Origin: Oscillospiraceae bacterium
GTDB lineage: Bacteria > Bacillota > Clostridia > Oscillospirales > Oscillospiraceae
Length of the DNA: 8,834 nt
Assembly: GCA_017438675.1 (NCBI GenBank)
Contig: JAFRUW010000074.1
Location: 1 to 8,834 of the forward strand
Direction: 5' to 3'
Each line of letters begins with the position of its first letter. Within the stretch, counting starts at the first letter, position 1. Made by a program: the position numbers and the translations under genes. Positions 1 to 7,582 of the stretch are shown piece by piece. Below the pieces are notes generated by a model. The model was given only the letters and a program-made list of their open reading frames with translations. It searched no databases and was not told the DNA's origin.

Positions 1-11
1 AGGAGGCAGAT

Positions 12-968
12 ATGGAACAGTCATACAGCGTAAAACTCAAAACTCTTGTGGAAGAAACTGACCTGAAGGTAATATTTGCCTCCACCGATTATGAAACACT
101 TCTGATTTCCACCGACACCCTGAACCGCCCCGGCATGCAGCTTGCCGGGTATTACGGCTACTTCGTGCCCGACAGGATACAGCTCATAGGCAAGATCGAA
201 ACAACGTATCTGAACGGCTTTCCCATGGAGGAGCGGCTGCGGCGTTATGAGGAGCTTCTTTCAAGAAAGATACCGGCCCTTGTCTTCTGTCACGGAATGC
301 TGCCCAGTCCGGAACTCATCGGGCTTGCCCGAAAATATGACGTGACCATCCTGGGCTCCGAAATCGACACCTTTGAGCTTCTGGCCATACTCATCACCCA
401 CCTGAAGGAGTATCTGGCACCGAGGATCACCCGCCACGGCGTTTTTGTCGAGGTATACGGCGAGGGCCTGTTCCTCACGGGTGAGAGCGGCGTTGGAAAG
501 AGCGAGGCGGCTATCGAGCTCATAAAGCGCGGCCACCGCCTTATCGCCGACGACGCCGTAGAGATAAAGCGCATCGACTCCAAGACCCTTGTCGGTTCCG
601 CCCCGGACCTCATAAGGTATTATATCGAGCTTCGCGGCATAGGCATTGTTGACGTGCGGCGCACCTTCGGCAGCGGCGCCATAAAGGAGAGCGAGCACAT
701 CGATCTCGTCATAAACATCGAGTCCTGGAAGGAGGGCTCCAGCTATGACCGTCTCGGCACCGAGAGCATGGAAACAACGATCCTCGGAGTAAAGGTGCCC
801 TATATCACCATTCCCATAAAGCCCGGCAGAAACCTGGCTGTCATACTTGAGGTCGCCGCCATGAACAACAGGCAGAAGAAGATGGGCTATAACTCCGCTC
901 AGGAGTTTACCGACAGGATCAACAGGCATTTCGACGAAAAATTCAAAAGTATGGGAGGAACGTTCTGA
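12..968 (+). CDS. hprK: HPr kinase/phosphorylase
   Basis: Bifunctional cytosolic enzyme that phosphorylates HPr (and Crh) on the regulatory serine using ATP or PPi, and reverses this with phosphate; it is the sensor of carbon catabolite repression in low-GC Gram-positives. The protein is 318 aa, close to the usual 310-320. Residues 1 to about 130 form the HprK N-terminal domain. The C-terminal kinase domain has His142 (RHG), the P-loop GESGVGKS at 157-164, the acidic LIADDAVEI at 177-185, the family signature ELRGIGIVDV at 206-215, and the MNNRQKKMGYNSA tail typical of HprK. All expected catalytic elements are present. The ATG at 12 is supported by AGGAGG at bases 1-6, 5 nt upstream, so the window opens exactly at this ribosome binding site and the promoter lies outside. 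The stop is 4 nt before murB, implying co-transcription. The assignment is secure from motifs; the HPr partner is not encoded here. Confidence 0.97.
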   Translation: MEQSYSVKLKTLVEETDLKVIFASTDYETLLISTDTLNRPGMQLAGYYGYFVPDRIQLIGKIETTYLNGFPMEERLRRYEELLSRKIPALVFCHGMLPSPELIGLARKYDVTILGSEIDTFELLAILITHLKEYLAPRITRHGVFVEVYGEGLFLTGESGVGKSEAAIELIKRGHRLIADDAVEIKRIDSKTLVGSAPDLIRYYIELRGIGIVDVRRTFGSGAIKESEHIDLVINIESWKEGSSYDRLGTESMETTILGVKVPYITIPIKPGRNLAVILEVAAMNNRQKKMGYNSAQEFTDRINRHFDEKFKSMGGTF

Positions 969-972
969 GCTC

Positions 973-1875
973 ATGGAACTTGTAATAAAAGAATTCTTAT
1001 CCCGTTTCCCCGAGGCTGAAGTCAGATATGACGAGCCTATGGCGAATCACACATCCTTCAGGATCGGCGGTCCCGTAAAGGCCATGGTGATCCCCCGCTC
1101 CGAGGATGAGCTTATATATATACTGACCCTTGCCAAAGAGAGCGGCGTCCGCACTCTGGTCATCGGCAACGGCACAAACCTTCTGGTCAGCGACAAGCCC
1201 CTCAACATGCTGGTGATAAAGACCACCGAGGGCTTTGACACCGTTCTGGCGGACGGCTGCGTCCTTCGGGCCGGCTGCGGCATACTGCTGGCGCGGCTTG
1301 CGGTATTTGCCCTTAATCAGGGGCTCACCGGTTTTGAGTTCGCCCACGGAATCCCCGGCACTCTTGGCGGGGCTGTGGTTATGAACGGAGGCGCTTACGG
1401 CGGCGAGATGAAGCAGGTGGTAACCTCAACCCGCGCCCTCTGCGAGGATCTTGTGATCCGTGAGTTCAAGGGCGGGGAAAACGATTTCGGCTACCGTCAC
1501 AGCAGGTATTCCGATTCAAAAGACATAGTCCTTTCGGCGGAGATATGCCTTGCCCCCGGCGACCCGGCTGAGATAAAGGCTTTGATGGAGGATCTGGGCG
1601 CAAGGCGGCGGAACAGCCAGCCCCTGACCATGCCCAGCGCGGGCAGCTTCTTCAAGCGTCCCGCGGGCGGCTATGCCGGGACGATGATAGACCAGTGCGG
1701 CCTCAAAGGGTATTCCGTGGGGGGTGCGCAGGTGTCGGAAAAGCACGCGGGCTTTGTGGTCAACCGGGGCGGCGCCACATTTGAAGACGTTCTGCACCTT
1801 ATGGGCCACGTTCAGGACGAGGTGTACCACAAGTTCCGCATCATGCTGGAGCCCGAGGTAAGGATAATAAAGTAA
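973..1875 (+). CDS. murB: UDP-N-acetylmuramate dehydrogenase (UDP-N-acetylenolpyruvoylglucosamine reductase)
   Basis: FAD-dependent cytosolic enzyme that uses NADPH to reduce UDP-GlcNAc-enolpyruvate to UDP-MurNAc, the second committed step of peptidoglycan precursor synthesis. The protein is 300 aa, matching the short type II MurB of Bacillota (about 300 aa). FAD-binding motifs are visible at NHTSFRIGGP (25-34), GNGTNLLVSD (65-74) and HGIPGTLGGAVVMNGGAYGG (125-144). Catalytic positions inferred by motif are Arg175 in YRHSRYS, Ser225 in AGSFFKRP, and Glu295 in LEPEVRII. The long SVGGAQVSEKHAGFVVNRGG segment (248-267) is also characteristic. The start follows the hprK stop by 4 nt. The GGGAGG ribosome binding site at 953-958 lies inside the end of hprK, 14 nt from the ATG, which is long and may mean partial dependence on translation of hprK. 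The gene is intact and nothing in it is broken. Confidence 0.97.
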   Translation: MELVIKEFLSRFPEAEVRYDEPMANHTSFRIGGPVKAMVIPRSEDELIYILTLAKESGVRTLVIGNGTNLLVSDKPLNMLVIKTTEGFDTVLADGCVLRAGCGILLARLAVFALNQGLTGFEFAHGIPGTLGGAVVMNGGAYGGEMKQVVTSTRALCEDLVIREFKGGENDFGYRHSRYSDSKDIVLSAEICLAPGDPAEIKALMEDLGARRRNSQPLTMPSAGSFFKRPAGGYAGTMIDQCGLKGYSVGGAQVSEKHAGFVVNRGGATFEDVLHLMGHVQDEVYHKFRIMLEPEVRIIK

Positions 1876-1974
1876 GGATGTGTAACATTTATTATTTGTG
1901 AAACCGCATAATCTGCAGGTGCGGATCAAGTTATTGAGCACCCAAAACGAAACAACGGCAAACCCCATGTAGTG

Positions 1975-1992
1975 GCGGGCCGACCTGCCCGC
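1975..1992. repeat. Inverted repeat, 6-bp GC stem
   Basis: GCGGGC (1975-1980) and GCCCGC (1987-1992) pair perfectly around a 6-nt loop, CGACCT. No T-tract follows on either strand, so it is not a good intrinsic terminator. It sits about 100 nt after murB, inside the hairpin-rich gap, and is better read as part of the candidate interspersed repeat. Confidence 0.6.
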
Positions 1993-2138
1993 TAAACAAG
2001 CGCAAATCCAAAACAACAGATCAGGAGCGTTCAGCGGACGTTAGACGCACAACCTATTAAGGTTTAGGGATACCGTACCTGTGTCTGCGTACAATTAAGT
2101 TCACAACCGGAGGAAGCCGCTGTCTGCACCGGGGGTTT

Positions 2139-2159
2139 CCAAAGGGGGAACGCCTTTGG
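2139..2159. repeat. Inverted repeat, 7-bp stem
   Basis: CCAAAGG (2139-2145) pairs with CCTTTGG (2153-2159) around a 7-nt loop. It is preceded by a run of five Gs (2131-2135). No T-tract follows. It is only 9 nt from the next hairpin, so the two probably belong to one repeat unit. Confidence 0.6.
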
Positions 2160-2168
2160 TTTGCTTTG

Positions 2169-2194
2169 CATACTTTCTCAAACAAGAAAGTATG
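2169..2194. repeat. Inverted repeat, perfect 10-bp stem
   Basis: CATACTTTCT (2169-2178) pairs perfectly with AGAAAGTATG (2185-2194) around the 6-nt loop CAAACA. A perfect 10-bp match is unlikely by chance. The stem is AT-rich and is followed by TGCCCCGCGG rather than a T-tract, so it does not look like a terminator. It is the most distinctive element of the gap. Confidence 0.75.
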
Positions 2195-2279
2195 TGCCCC
2201 GCGGCATGAGCGTGGAGAAGATACTTTATATAGAGTCATTACAACAACACGTAAAAATCCGGCGTTTTATGACCGCCAC

Positions 2280-2298
2280 ATCATTACGAGCTAATGAT
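2280..2298. promoter_or_regulatory. Palindrome upstream of rapZ, possible operator
   Basis: ATCATTA (2280-2286) and TAATGAT (2292-2298) form perfect 7-bp arms around CGAGC, ending 28 nt before the rapZ ATG and 18 nt before its AGGAGA ribosome binding site. The size and placement would suit binding of a dimeric regulator near a promoter, or a small hairpin in the leader. No regulator consensus is recognised and no convincing promoter is seen, so the role is a guess. Confidence 0.25.
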
Positions 2299-2326
2299 TT
2301 AAAAATACAGCATTTCAGGAGATAAA

Positions 2327-3175
2327 ATGGAAGTTGTTATAATATCCGGTCTGTCCGGCGGCGGAAAAAGCAGCGCCGCAGCGATACTGGAGGATCTCAA
2401 TTACTACTGCGTGGACAATATGCCCGCCGCCCTCATTCCCCGCTTTGCGGAAATCTGCATAGCGGCAGGCGAGGATTATAACCGCACCGCTCTTGTCATC
2501 GACGCCAGAGGTCAGCACAGCTTTGAAAAGCTGTTCAATGCTCTTGACGATCTGGAGGAGCTGGGCTGCGCGTACAGGATCCTTTATGTTGAGGCGGAGC
2601 CGGAAACTATTATTAAAAGGTATAAGGAAACCCGCCGCCGCCATCCCCTTGACCCGGAGGGCAGGAACATCGGCGAGGCTGTAGCCCGGGAGATCGAGCT
2701 CTTAAAGCCTGTGCGCGACCGTGCCGACTTCATTATCGACACCACGGGGCTTACCCTCGGTATGCTCCAGCACAGTATAGTAAAGGACTTCCTCGACGGC
2801 GACAACAAATCCATCCACATAACAGTGGAGTCCTTCGGCTACAAGCACGGCATACCCATGGACGCCGACCTTGTTTTTGATGTACGGTTTTTGCCGAATC
2901 CGTATTATATTCCTGAGCTTCGGCATCTCCGCGGCTACGATAAGCCCGTGGCGGACTATGTGCTGGAGAACCCGAACACACAGAAGTTCCTGGGATATCT
3001 TGAACCCCTTATCGATTACCTCATCCCCAACTTTATCGAAGAGGGCAAGCACTCCATCGTTATATGCATCGGCTGCACCGGCGGCCATCACCGCTCCGTC
3101 ACCATTGCCGAGGAGCTGAAAAATCACCTCACGGCATCGGGCTGCGATGCTGAGTGCTACCACAGGGATGTCTGA
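2327..3175 (+). CDS. rapZ: RapZ/YvcJ family P-loop nucleotide-binding protein
   Basis: P-loop ATP/GTPase-like protein. In E. coli the family member RapZ binds GlmZ/GlmY small RNAs and glucosamine-6-phosphate and directs RNase E cleavage; in B. subtilis YvcJ hydrolyses GTP and affects competence. The exact role in Clostridia is not settled. The protein is 282 aa, near the family norm (about 285-295). Motifs seen are Walker A GLSGGGKS (8-15), the conserved VDNMPAALIP (29-38), DARG (59-62) near the usual Walker B site, ETRRRHPL (101-108), and the C-terminal hallmarks SFGYKHG (169-175), DVRFLPNPYY (185-194) and GCTGGHHRSV (249-258). The ATG is supported by AGGAGA at 2317-2322. whiA follows after 26 nt. 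In many Firmicutes yvcK lies between rapZ and whiA; it is absent here. A 451-nt gap separates this gene from murB. Confidence 0.96.
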   Translation: MEVVIISGLSGGGKSSAAAILEDLNYYCVDNMPAALIPRFAEICIAAGEDYNRTALVIDARGQHSFEKLFNALDDLEELGCAYRILYVEAEPETIIKRYKETRRRHPLDPEGRNIGEAVAREIELLKPVRDRADFIIDTTGLTLGMLQHSIVKDFLDGDNKSIHITVESFGYKHGIPMDADLVFDVRFLPNPYYIPELRHLRGYDKPVADYVLENPNTQKFLGYLEPLIDYLIPNFIEEGKHSIVICIGCTGGHHRSVTIAEELKNHLTASGCDAECYHRDV

Positions 3176-3189
3176 TTAATTATGCCCGG

Positions 3190-3196
3190 AAGGAGG
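3190..3196 (+). promoter_or_regulatory. Ribosome binding site fixing the whiA start
   Basis: AAGGAGG ends 5 nt before the ATG at 3202. It selects this start over the in-frame upstream ATG at 3154, which overlaps the end of rapZ, has no such site, and would add 16 residues unlike the conserved MSFSSEVK N-terminus of WhiA. Confidence 0.9.
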
Positions 3197-3201
3197 TTGT
3201 C

Positions 3202-4098
3202 ATGTCCTTCTCATCTGAAGTAAAAGCCGAACTGTGCAGAGTCCCCATTAACGGGAAGTGCTGCGCCGTGGCGGAGTGCTACGGCATCCTCATGTACGGC
3301 AATACCTTTTCAAACTCCATGATAAAGATAATCACCGAATCCCGCCCCTTTGCCAAAAGGCTTCCGAAGCTTTTCAAGGCGGCTTTCGGCTTCTCCCTCC
3401 AGCCTCAGGAGGGCTCCTCCGCCTCCGGGAAGCTGATCTTCACCCTCACGGAGCGGGACAAGCTGGACAGGATTTTCGATACCTACGGCTACGACATAAA
3501 TACCGCCCTGGCTCACCATATTAATTTCGGAGTCCTTGAGGACGACTGCTGCCGCAAAAGCTTTGCAAGAGGGGCGTTTTTAGCCGGAGGCAGCGTTACC
3601 GACCCGGAAAAGCGCTACCATCTGGAACTGGTCACAGATCACTACAACGTGAGCCGTGAGGCCTGCGCCATCCTGCCGGAGCTTGGATTCACCCCCAAAA
3701 CCACCGACAGGAACGGCCACTATATAATCTACTTCAAGCACAGCGACGTGATTGCCGACCTTCTTACCACCATCGGCGCGCCGGTGGCGGCAATGAACAT
3801 CATAAATGTGAAAATTGAAAAAAACATGACCAACAGCGTGAACCGGAAGGTAAACTGCGATACGGCGAACGTGTCAAAGACCGTGGACGCCGCCCAGCAG
3901 CAGATCGATGCCATAAAAAAGCTCACGGCATCCGGCAAGCTCAGCGAGCTCCCTCCAAAGCTTCGGGAAACGGCGCGGCTCAGGCGGGAGTACCCGGAGC
4001 TGAGTTTACGCGAACTGGCGGAGCTTACCGACCCGCCGGTCACAAAGTCATGCCTCAATCACCGGCTCCGGAAGTTAGTGGAGCTGGGTTCGGAATAA
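3202..4098 (+). CDS. whiA: DNA-binding protein WhiA
   Basis: WhiA-family DNA-binding protein. In Streptomyces it switches on sporulation septation genes; in Bacillus it affects cell division and chromosome segregation. The protein is 298 aa from the chosen start. The N-terminal MSFSSEVKAEL opening is typical. A degenerate LAGLIDADG homing-endonuclease fold follows, with RGAFLAGGSVTDPEK (123-137) as its core; family members lack nuclease activity. The conserved NMTNSVNRKVNCDTANVSKT (208-227) leads to the C-terminal helix-turn-helix domain, about 250-296, with LRETARLRREYPELSLRELA and TKSCLNHRLRKL. The start at 3202 was chosen over 3154 because of AAGGAGG 5 nt upstream and the conserved N-terminus. 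It lies 26 nt after rapZ and 13 nt before dnaE, so is likely co-transcribed with both. Identification is firm; targets cannot be inferred here. Confidence 0.96.
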   Translation: MSFSSEVKAELCRVPINGKCCAVAECYGILMYGNTFSNSMIKIITESRPFAKRLPKLFKAAFGFSLQPQEGSSASGKLIFTLTERDKLDRIFDTYGYDINTALAHHINFGVLEDDCCRKSFARGAFLAGGSVTDPEKRYHLELVTDHYNVSREACAILPELGFTPKTTDRNGHYIIYFKHSDVIADLLTTIGAPVAAMNIINVKIEKNMTNSVNRKVNCDTANVSKTVDAAQQQIDAIKKLTASGKLSELPPKLRETARLRREYPELSLRELAELTDPPVTKSCLNHRLRKLVELGSE

Positions 4099-4111
4099 AC
4101 AGGAGAATCCC

Positions 4112-7100
4112 ATGTCATTCGTTCATCTTCATGTCCATACAGAGTACAGCCTTCTTGACGGCGCATGCCATATAAGAGGGCTTATTCCCCGTGTGAAGGA
4201 GCTGGGTCAGACGGCTGTCGCCATCACCGATCACGGGGTCATGTACGGTGCGGTGAATTTTTATAAGGAAGCGAAAAAGGAGGGCGTGAAGCCCATCATA
4301 GGCTGCGAGGTCTATGTGGCGAAGGAGAGCCGACTTAGCAGAAACGGTGCGGACTCCAACCATCTCGTGCTGCTGTGCAAAAACGAGCAGGGCTACCGCA
4401 ACCTCTGCCATCTTGTGAGCCTTGCCTTTACCGAGGGCTTTTACGTGAAGCCGAGGATCGACATGGAGCTTCTCAAAAAGAACTCCGACGGCCTCATAGC
4501 CCTCAGCGCATGTCTCGGCGGGGCAGTCCCCCAGGCAATACTCGCGGGAGACTACGATACGGCGAAGAAAACGGCCCTTGAAATGGACAGGCTCTTCGGC
4601 CGGGGCTCCTACTATCTTGAGCTTCAGGATCACGGCATGCCCGAGCAGAAGACCGTAAACCCGGCGCTTAAACGGATCCACGAGGAAACTGGCATCCCCC
4701 TTGTGGTCACAAACGACGCCCACTATCTCACCCGGGAGGACTCTGATGCCCAGGATGTACTCATGTGCATACAGACCGGAAAGACGGTTTTCGACGAAAA
4801 CCGCATGAAGTTCAGTTCCGACGACTATTATATAAAGTCCGAGGAAGAGCTTCGGGAGCTGTTCCCCGACTGCCCCGAGGCCTTTGAAAACACCGTAAAG
4901 ATCGCGGACATGTGCAATGTGGAGTTTGAATTCGGCCACTATCACCTGCCACGGTTCGACGTTCCCGAGGGAAAAACCGCCTCAGGCTACCTGCGGGAGC
5001 TCTGCGATCAGGGCTTTGAGAAAAAGTACGGAAAGGACGAAAACGTCAGAAAACAGCTTGAATATGAGCTGAACATGATCGAAAAGATGGGGTTTGTGGA
5101 CTACTTCCTCATCGTTTCGGACTTTACCGCCTACGCCAAGAGCCACGGCATCCCCGTAGGCCCCGGAAGAGGCTCCGCCGCGGGAAGCGTGGTCTCCTAC
5201 TGCCTCGGCATCACCGATGTGGACCCCATAAAATACAGCCTCTACTTTGAGCGCTTTTTAAACCCCGAGCGCGTCAGCATGCCGGATATAGATATGGACT
5301 TCTGCGAGCGCAGGAGAAGCGAGGTCATCGACTACGTAAAGCGCAAGTACGGCGCGGATCATGTGGCCCAGATCGTCACCTTCAACACGCTTAAGGCGAA
5401 AAACGCCGTCCGCAGCGTGTCGAAGGCGTTGAACCTCACCTTCAGCGAGGAAAACGAGCTGGCCAAAACAATACCCAACGTGCTGAACATCACCATAAAG
5501 CAGGCGCTGGAAACATCGAAGCAGCTTCAGGAGATGTACAGCGGGGACGACAGGATAAAGCGGGTCATCGACACCGCCATGGCGCTGGAAAACATGCCCA
5601 AGGACTCCGGCACCCACGCGGCGGGAGTGGTCATCACCAAGGACCCGGTCTACGATTACGTACCCCTCACCCTGAGCAAAAAGGACAATTCCATCGCCAC
5701 CCAGTACGTCATGACCACGCTGGAGGAGCTGGGACTTCTGAAAATGGACTTCCTGGGTCTCAGGAACCTGACGGTCATTGACGACGCGGTGAAGACCATA
5801 AAAAAGCGCGTCCCTGATTTCAGCATCAGCGCCGTCCCCGACGACGACGAGGCAACCTACGCCATGCTGTCGGCCGGCAGCACGGCGGGGGTGTTCCAGA
5901 TGGAATCCGTCGGCATCACCTCTGTCTGCACAGGCATGCAGCCCCACAGCATCGAGGATATAACGGCTATCATCGCTCTTTACCGTCCCGGCCCCATGGA
6001 TTCCATACCGAGATTCATCCGCTCCAAGCACAACCCCCAGGAGATCACATACAAGCATCCCGCTCTCCGGCCAATCCTGGAGGTCACCTACGGGTGCATC
6101 GTGTATCAGGAGCAGCTAATTGAGATATACCGCAGCCTGGGAGGGTTCTCTCTCGGTCAGGCGGACATGATCCGCCGGGCCATGTCAAAGAAGAAGCAGG
6201 CGGAAATCGTGAAGGAGCGCAGGGCCTTCGTCTTCGGCGACCCGGAGCGGAACATCCCCGGCGCCGTAAAAAACGGCATACCGGAGGACACCGCCGGAAG
6301 CATTTACGACGAGATACTTGACTTTGCAAACTACGCCTTCAACAAAGCCCATGCCGTATCCTACGCCATAGTCTCCTATCAGACGGCGTACCTGAAGTGC
6401 CACTATCCCAGAGAATACATGGCGGCCCTTATGAGCAGTATCCTGGATCTCCCGGAAAAGGTGGCGGAATATACCTCCGTGTGCAAGGATATGGGCATAA
6501 ATATCCTGCCTCCGGACATAAACGAATCCGAGGACGGCTTTACCGTCTCCGGCGACAATATCCGCTACGGCCTTGTTGCCGTCAAAAACATAGGCCGGGG
6601 CTTCATCCGCTCCCTTATGGCGGAGCGTGAACGGGGCGGAAAGTTCACCGCCTTCGATGAGTTCTGCGACCGCATGTACGGCATCGACCTCAACAAGCGG
6701 GCAGTGGAAAACCTCATACGCTGCGGCGCCTTCGACAGCCTCGGTTTTAAGCGCAGTCAGCTTATAAAGGTCTGCGGAACGGTCATAGAGAGCATCGGCG
6801 AGACAAAGCGGAAGAACCTTGCGGGTCAGCTTGATCTCTTCGGTATGCCCGCTGACGATGGCGCTCCCGTGAGACCTGCTCTGAAGCTGCCGGATATACC
6901 GGAGTTTTCCAAAAGCGAGCTCATGCGGATGGAGCACGAGGTAACTGGTCTTTACCTCACCGGCCACCCTCTGGACGAATACCGCTCTGCCCTCAAAACC
7001 TACGGCGCGGTACCCATCGGCAAGATGCTCACCGACATTGAGGAAAACGGCCCGGGTTCAAAATATCAGGACGATATGACCGTAACTGTGGCGGGCATAC

Positions 7101-7567
7101 TGACGCAGGTCAGGACAAGGCCCACCAAAAACAACTCCCTGATGAGCTATCTCACTCTGGACGACGGTACCGGCTCCATGGAGCTTCTGGCCTTCCAGAG
7201 AGTGCTGGACGCAAGCGGAGGCTACATAAGCGAAAACAGCGCCGTCGTCATAACCGGCAGGCTGTCGGTGAGGGACGACAAGGAGCCCCAGATAGTTGCG
7301 GAGGCAGTCCGTCCCCTGTCCGATTTCAAGCCTGCGGCTGAGGAGCAGCGAGCGGAACCGAAGAAGCTGTATGTCCGCATGCCGTCAGCTACCCATCCGG
7401 CTTACGAGCGTCTGAAGCTCATTCTTATAATGTTCCCCGGTTCGGAGCAGATGGTGGTTTATTTTAACGACACAAAGAAGCGCGTGGGCGCGAAATGTGT
7501 CATCCATGAAGCCCTTGTTGAAGAGCTTCGCGAAATGCTTGGCAGCGATAATGTAGTAGTAAAATGA
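4112..7567 (+). CDS. dnaE: DNA polymerase III subunit alpha (DnaE type)
   Basis: C-family replicative DNA polymerase catalytic subunit. In Firmicutes DnaE works with PolC, extending primers and sharing lagging-strand synthesis. The protein is 1151 aa, a full-length DnaE without the inserted exonuclease domain of PolC. Domains in order: N-terminal PHP (about 1-210) with HLHVHT (5-10), TDHG (39-42), GCEVY (64-68) and NDAHYL (201-206); the polymerase core with GPGRGSAAGS; catalytic PDIDMDF (391-397, Asp392 and Asp394) and MDFLGLR with Asp546 as the third acidic residue; YRPGPMDSIPRF; NKAHAVSYAIVSYQTAYLK; a helix-hairpin-helix region (about 800-880); and an OB fold (about 991-1065, VAGILTQVRTRPT). 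The ATG follows AGGAGA at 4101-4106. The PHP metal ligands appear complete, discussed as a finding. No frameshift or missing motif is seen. Confidence 0.97.
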   Translation: MSFVHLHVHTEYSLLDGACHIRGLIPRVKELGQTAVAITDHGVMYGAVNFYKEAKKEGVKPIIGCEVYVAKESRLSRNGADSNHLVLLCKNEQGYRNLCHLVSLAFTEGFYVKPRIDMELLKKNSDGLIALSACLGGAVPQAILAGDYDTAKKTALEMDRLFGRGSYYLELQDHGMPEQKTVNPALKRIHEETGIPLVVTNDAHYLTREDSDAQDVLMCIQTGKTVFDENRMKFSSDDYYIKSEEELRELFPDCPEAFENTVKIADMCNVEFEFGHYHLPRFDVPEGKTASGYLRELCDQGFEKKYGKDENVRKQLEYELNMIEKMGFVDYFLIVSDFTAYAKSHGIPVGPGRGSAAGSVVSYCLGITDVDPIKYSLYFERFLNPERVSMPDIDMDFCERRRSEVIDYVKRKYGADHVAQIVTFNTLKAKNAVRSVSKALNLTFSEENELAKTIPNVLNITIKQALETSKQLQEMYSGDDRIKRVIDTAMALENMPKDSGTHAAGVVITKDPVYDYVPLTLSKKDNSIATQYVMTTLEELGLLKMDFLGLRNLTVIDDAVKTIKKRVPDFSISAVPDDDEATYAMLSAGSTAGVFQMESVGITSVCTGMQPHSIEDITAIIALYRPGPMDSIPRFIRSKHNPQEITYKHPALRPILEVTYGCIVYQEQLIEIYRSLGGFSLGQADMIRRAMSKKKQAEIVKERRAFVFGDPERNIPGAVKNGIPEDTAGSIYDEILDFANYAFNKAHAVSYAIVSYQTAYLKCHYPREYMAALMSSILDLPEKVAEYTSVCKDMGINILPPDINESEDGFTVSGDNIRYGLVAVKNIGRGFIRSLMAERERGGKFTAFDEFCDRMYGIDLNKRAVENLIRCGAFDSLGFKRSQLIKVCGTVIESIGETKRKNLAGQLDLFGMPADDGAPVRPALKLPDIPEFSKSELMRMEHEVTGLYLTGHPLDEYRSALKTYGAVPIGKMLTDIEENGPGSKYQDDMTVTVAGILTQVRTRPTKNNSLMSYLTLDDGTGSMELLAFQRVLDASGGYISENSAVVITGRLSVRDDKEPQIVAEAVRPLSDFKPAAEEQRAEPKKLYVRMPSATHPAYERLKLILIMFPGSEQMVVYFNDTKKRVGAKCVIHEALVEELREMLGSDNVVVK

Positions 7568-7582
7568 TCAGGAGGTAGAAAA

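Larger units (their letters stand above)
1920..2215. repeat. Candidate interspersed intergenic repeat (hairpin-rich, non-coding)
   Basis: Composite stretch with a G/C-rich hairpin (GCGGGC-CGACCT-GCCCGC), a G-rich CCAAAGG/CCTTTGG hairpin and an AT-type CATACTTTCT/AGAAAGTATG hairpin, followed by TGCCCCGCGGCATGAGCG. From memory, blocks of this kind (GGGTTTCCAAAGG-like plus ACTTTCT/AGAAAGT-like hairpins) recur between genes in Ruminococcaceae-type genomes. That resemblance is recollection, not a search. Only one copy is present here, so multi-copy status cannot be shown from the window and the edges given are approximate. An alternative is a unique untranslated leader or attenuator of rapZ, but no terminator-like T-tract accompanies the hairpins. 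Confidence 0.45.
1876..2326. other. 451-nt gene-free gap with hairpins between murB and rapZ
   Basis: No credible coding region is seen. The longest minus-strand open frame here (2057-2239) has no ribosome binding site and runs across hairpins, so it looks like a by-product of repeat sequence. The gap holds three notable inverted repeats (1975-1992, 2139-2159, 2169-2194) and a fourth just before rapZ (2280-2298), all listed separately. No hairpin followed by a T-tract is seen after murB, so transcription may or may not continue into rapZ. I looked for a housekeeping promoter upstream of rapZ; only weak AT-rich -10-like stretches (around 2225-2232 and 2292-2303) occur, with no matching -35. 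This gap is much larger than any other spacer among the co-directional genes in the window, which suggests inserted material. Confidence 0.7.

Noticed and set aside
261..974. Long minus-strand frame opposite hprK, and similar frames opposite murB, rapZ, whiA and dnaE
   Set aside because: These mirror strongly biased codon use on the coding strand, have no family motifs, and overlap genes of certain identity.
1975..1992. Intrinsic terminator for hprK-murB
   Set aside because: The 6-bp GC hairpin has no T-tract on either side and lies about 100 nt after the murB stop.
2057..2239. 60-aa minus-strand open frame in the murB-rapZ gap
   Set aside because: No ribosome binding site, no recognisable domain, and it crosses two of the hairpins; it looks like a chance frame within repeat sequence.
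3154..3201. Longer whiA starting at 3154
   Set aside because: The added 16 residues overlap the end of rapZ and do not resemble WhiA; AAGGAGG at 3190-3196 clearly serves the ATG at 3202.
3818..3824. Run of seven As inside whiA as a programmed slippage site
   Set aside because: The zero frame continues through conserved WhiA sequence on both sides, so no shift is needed; no stimulatory structure was noticed.
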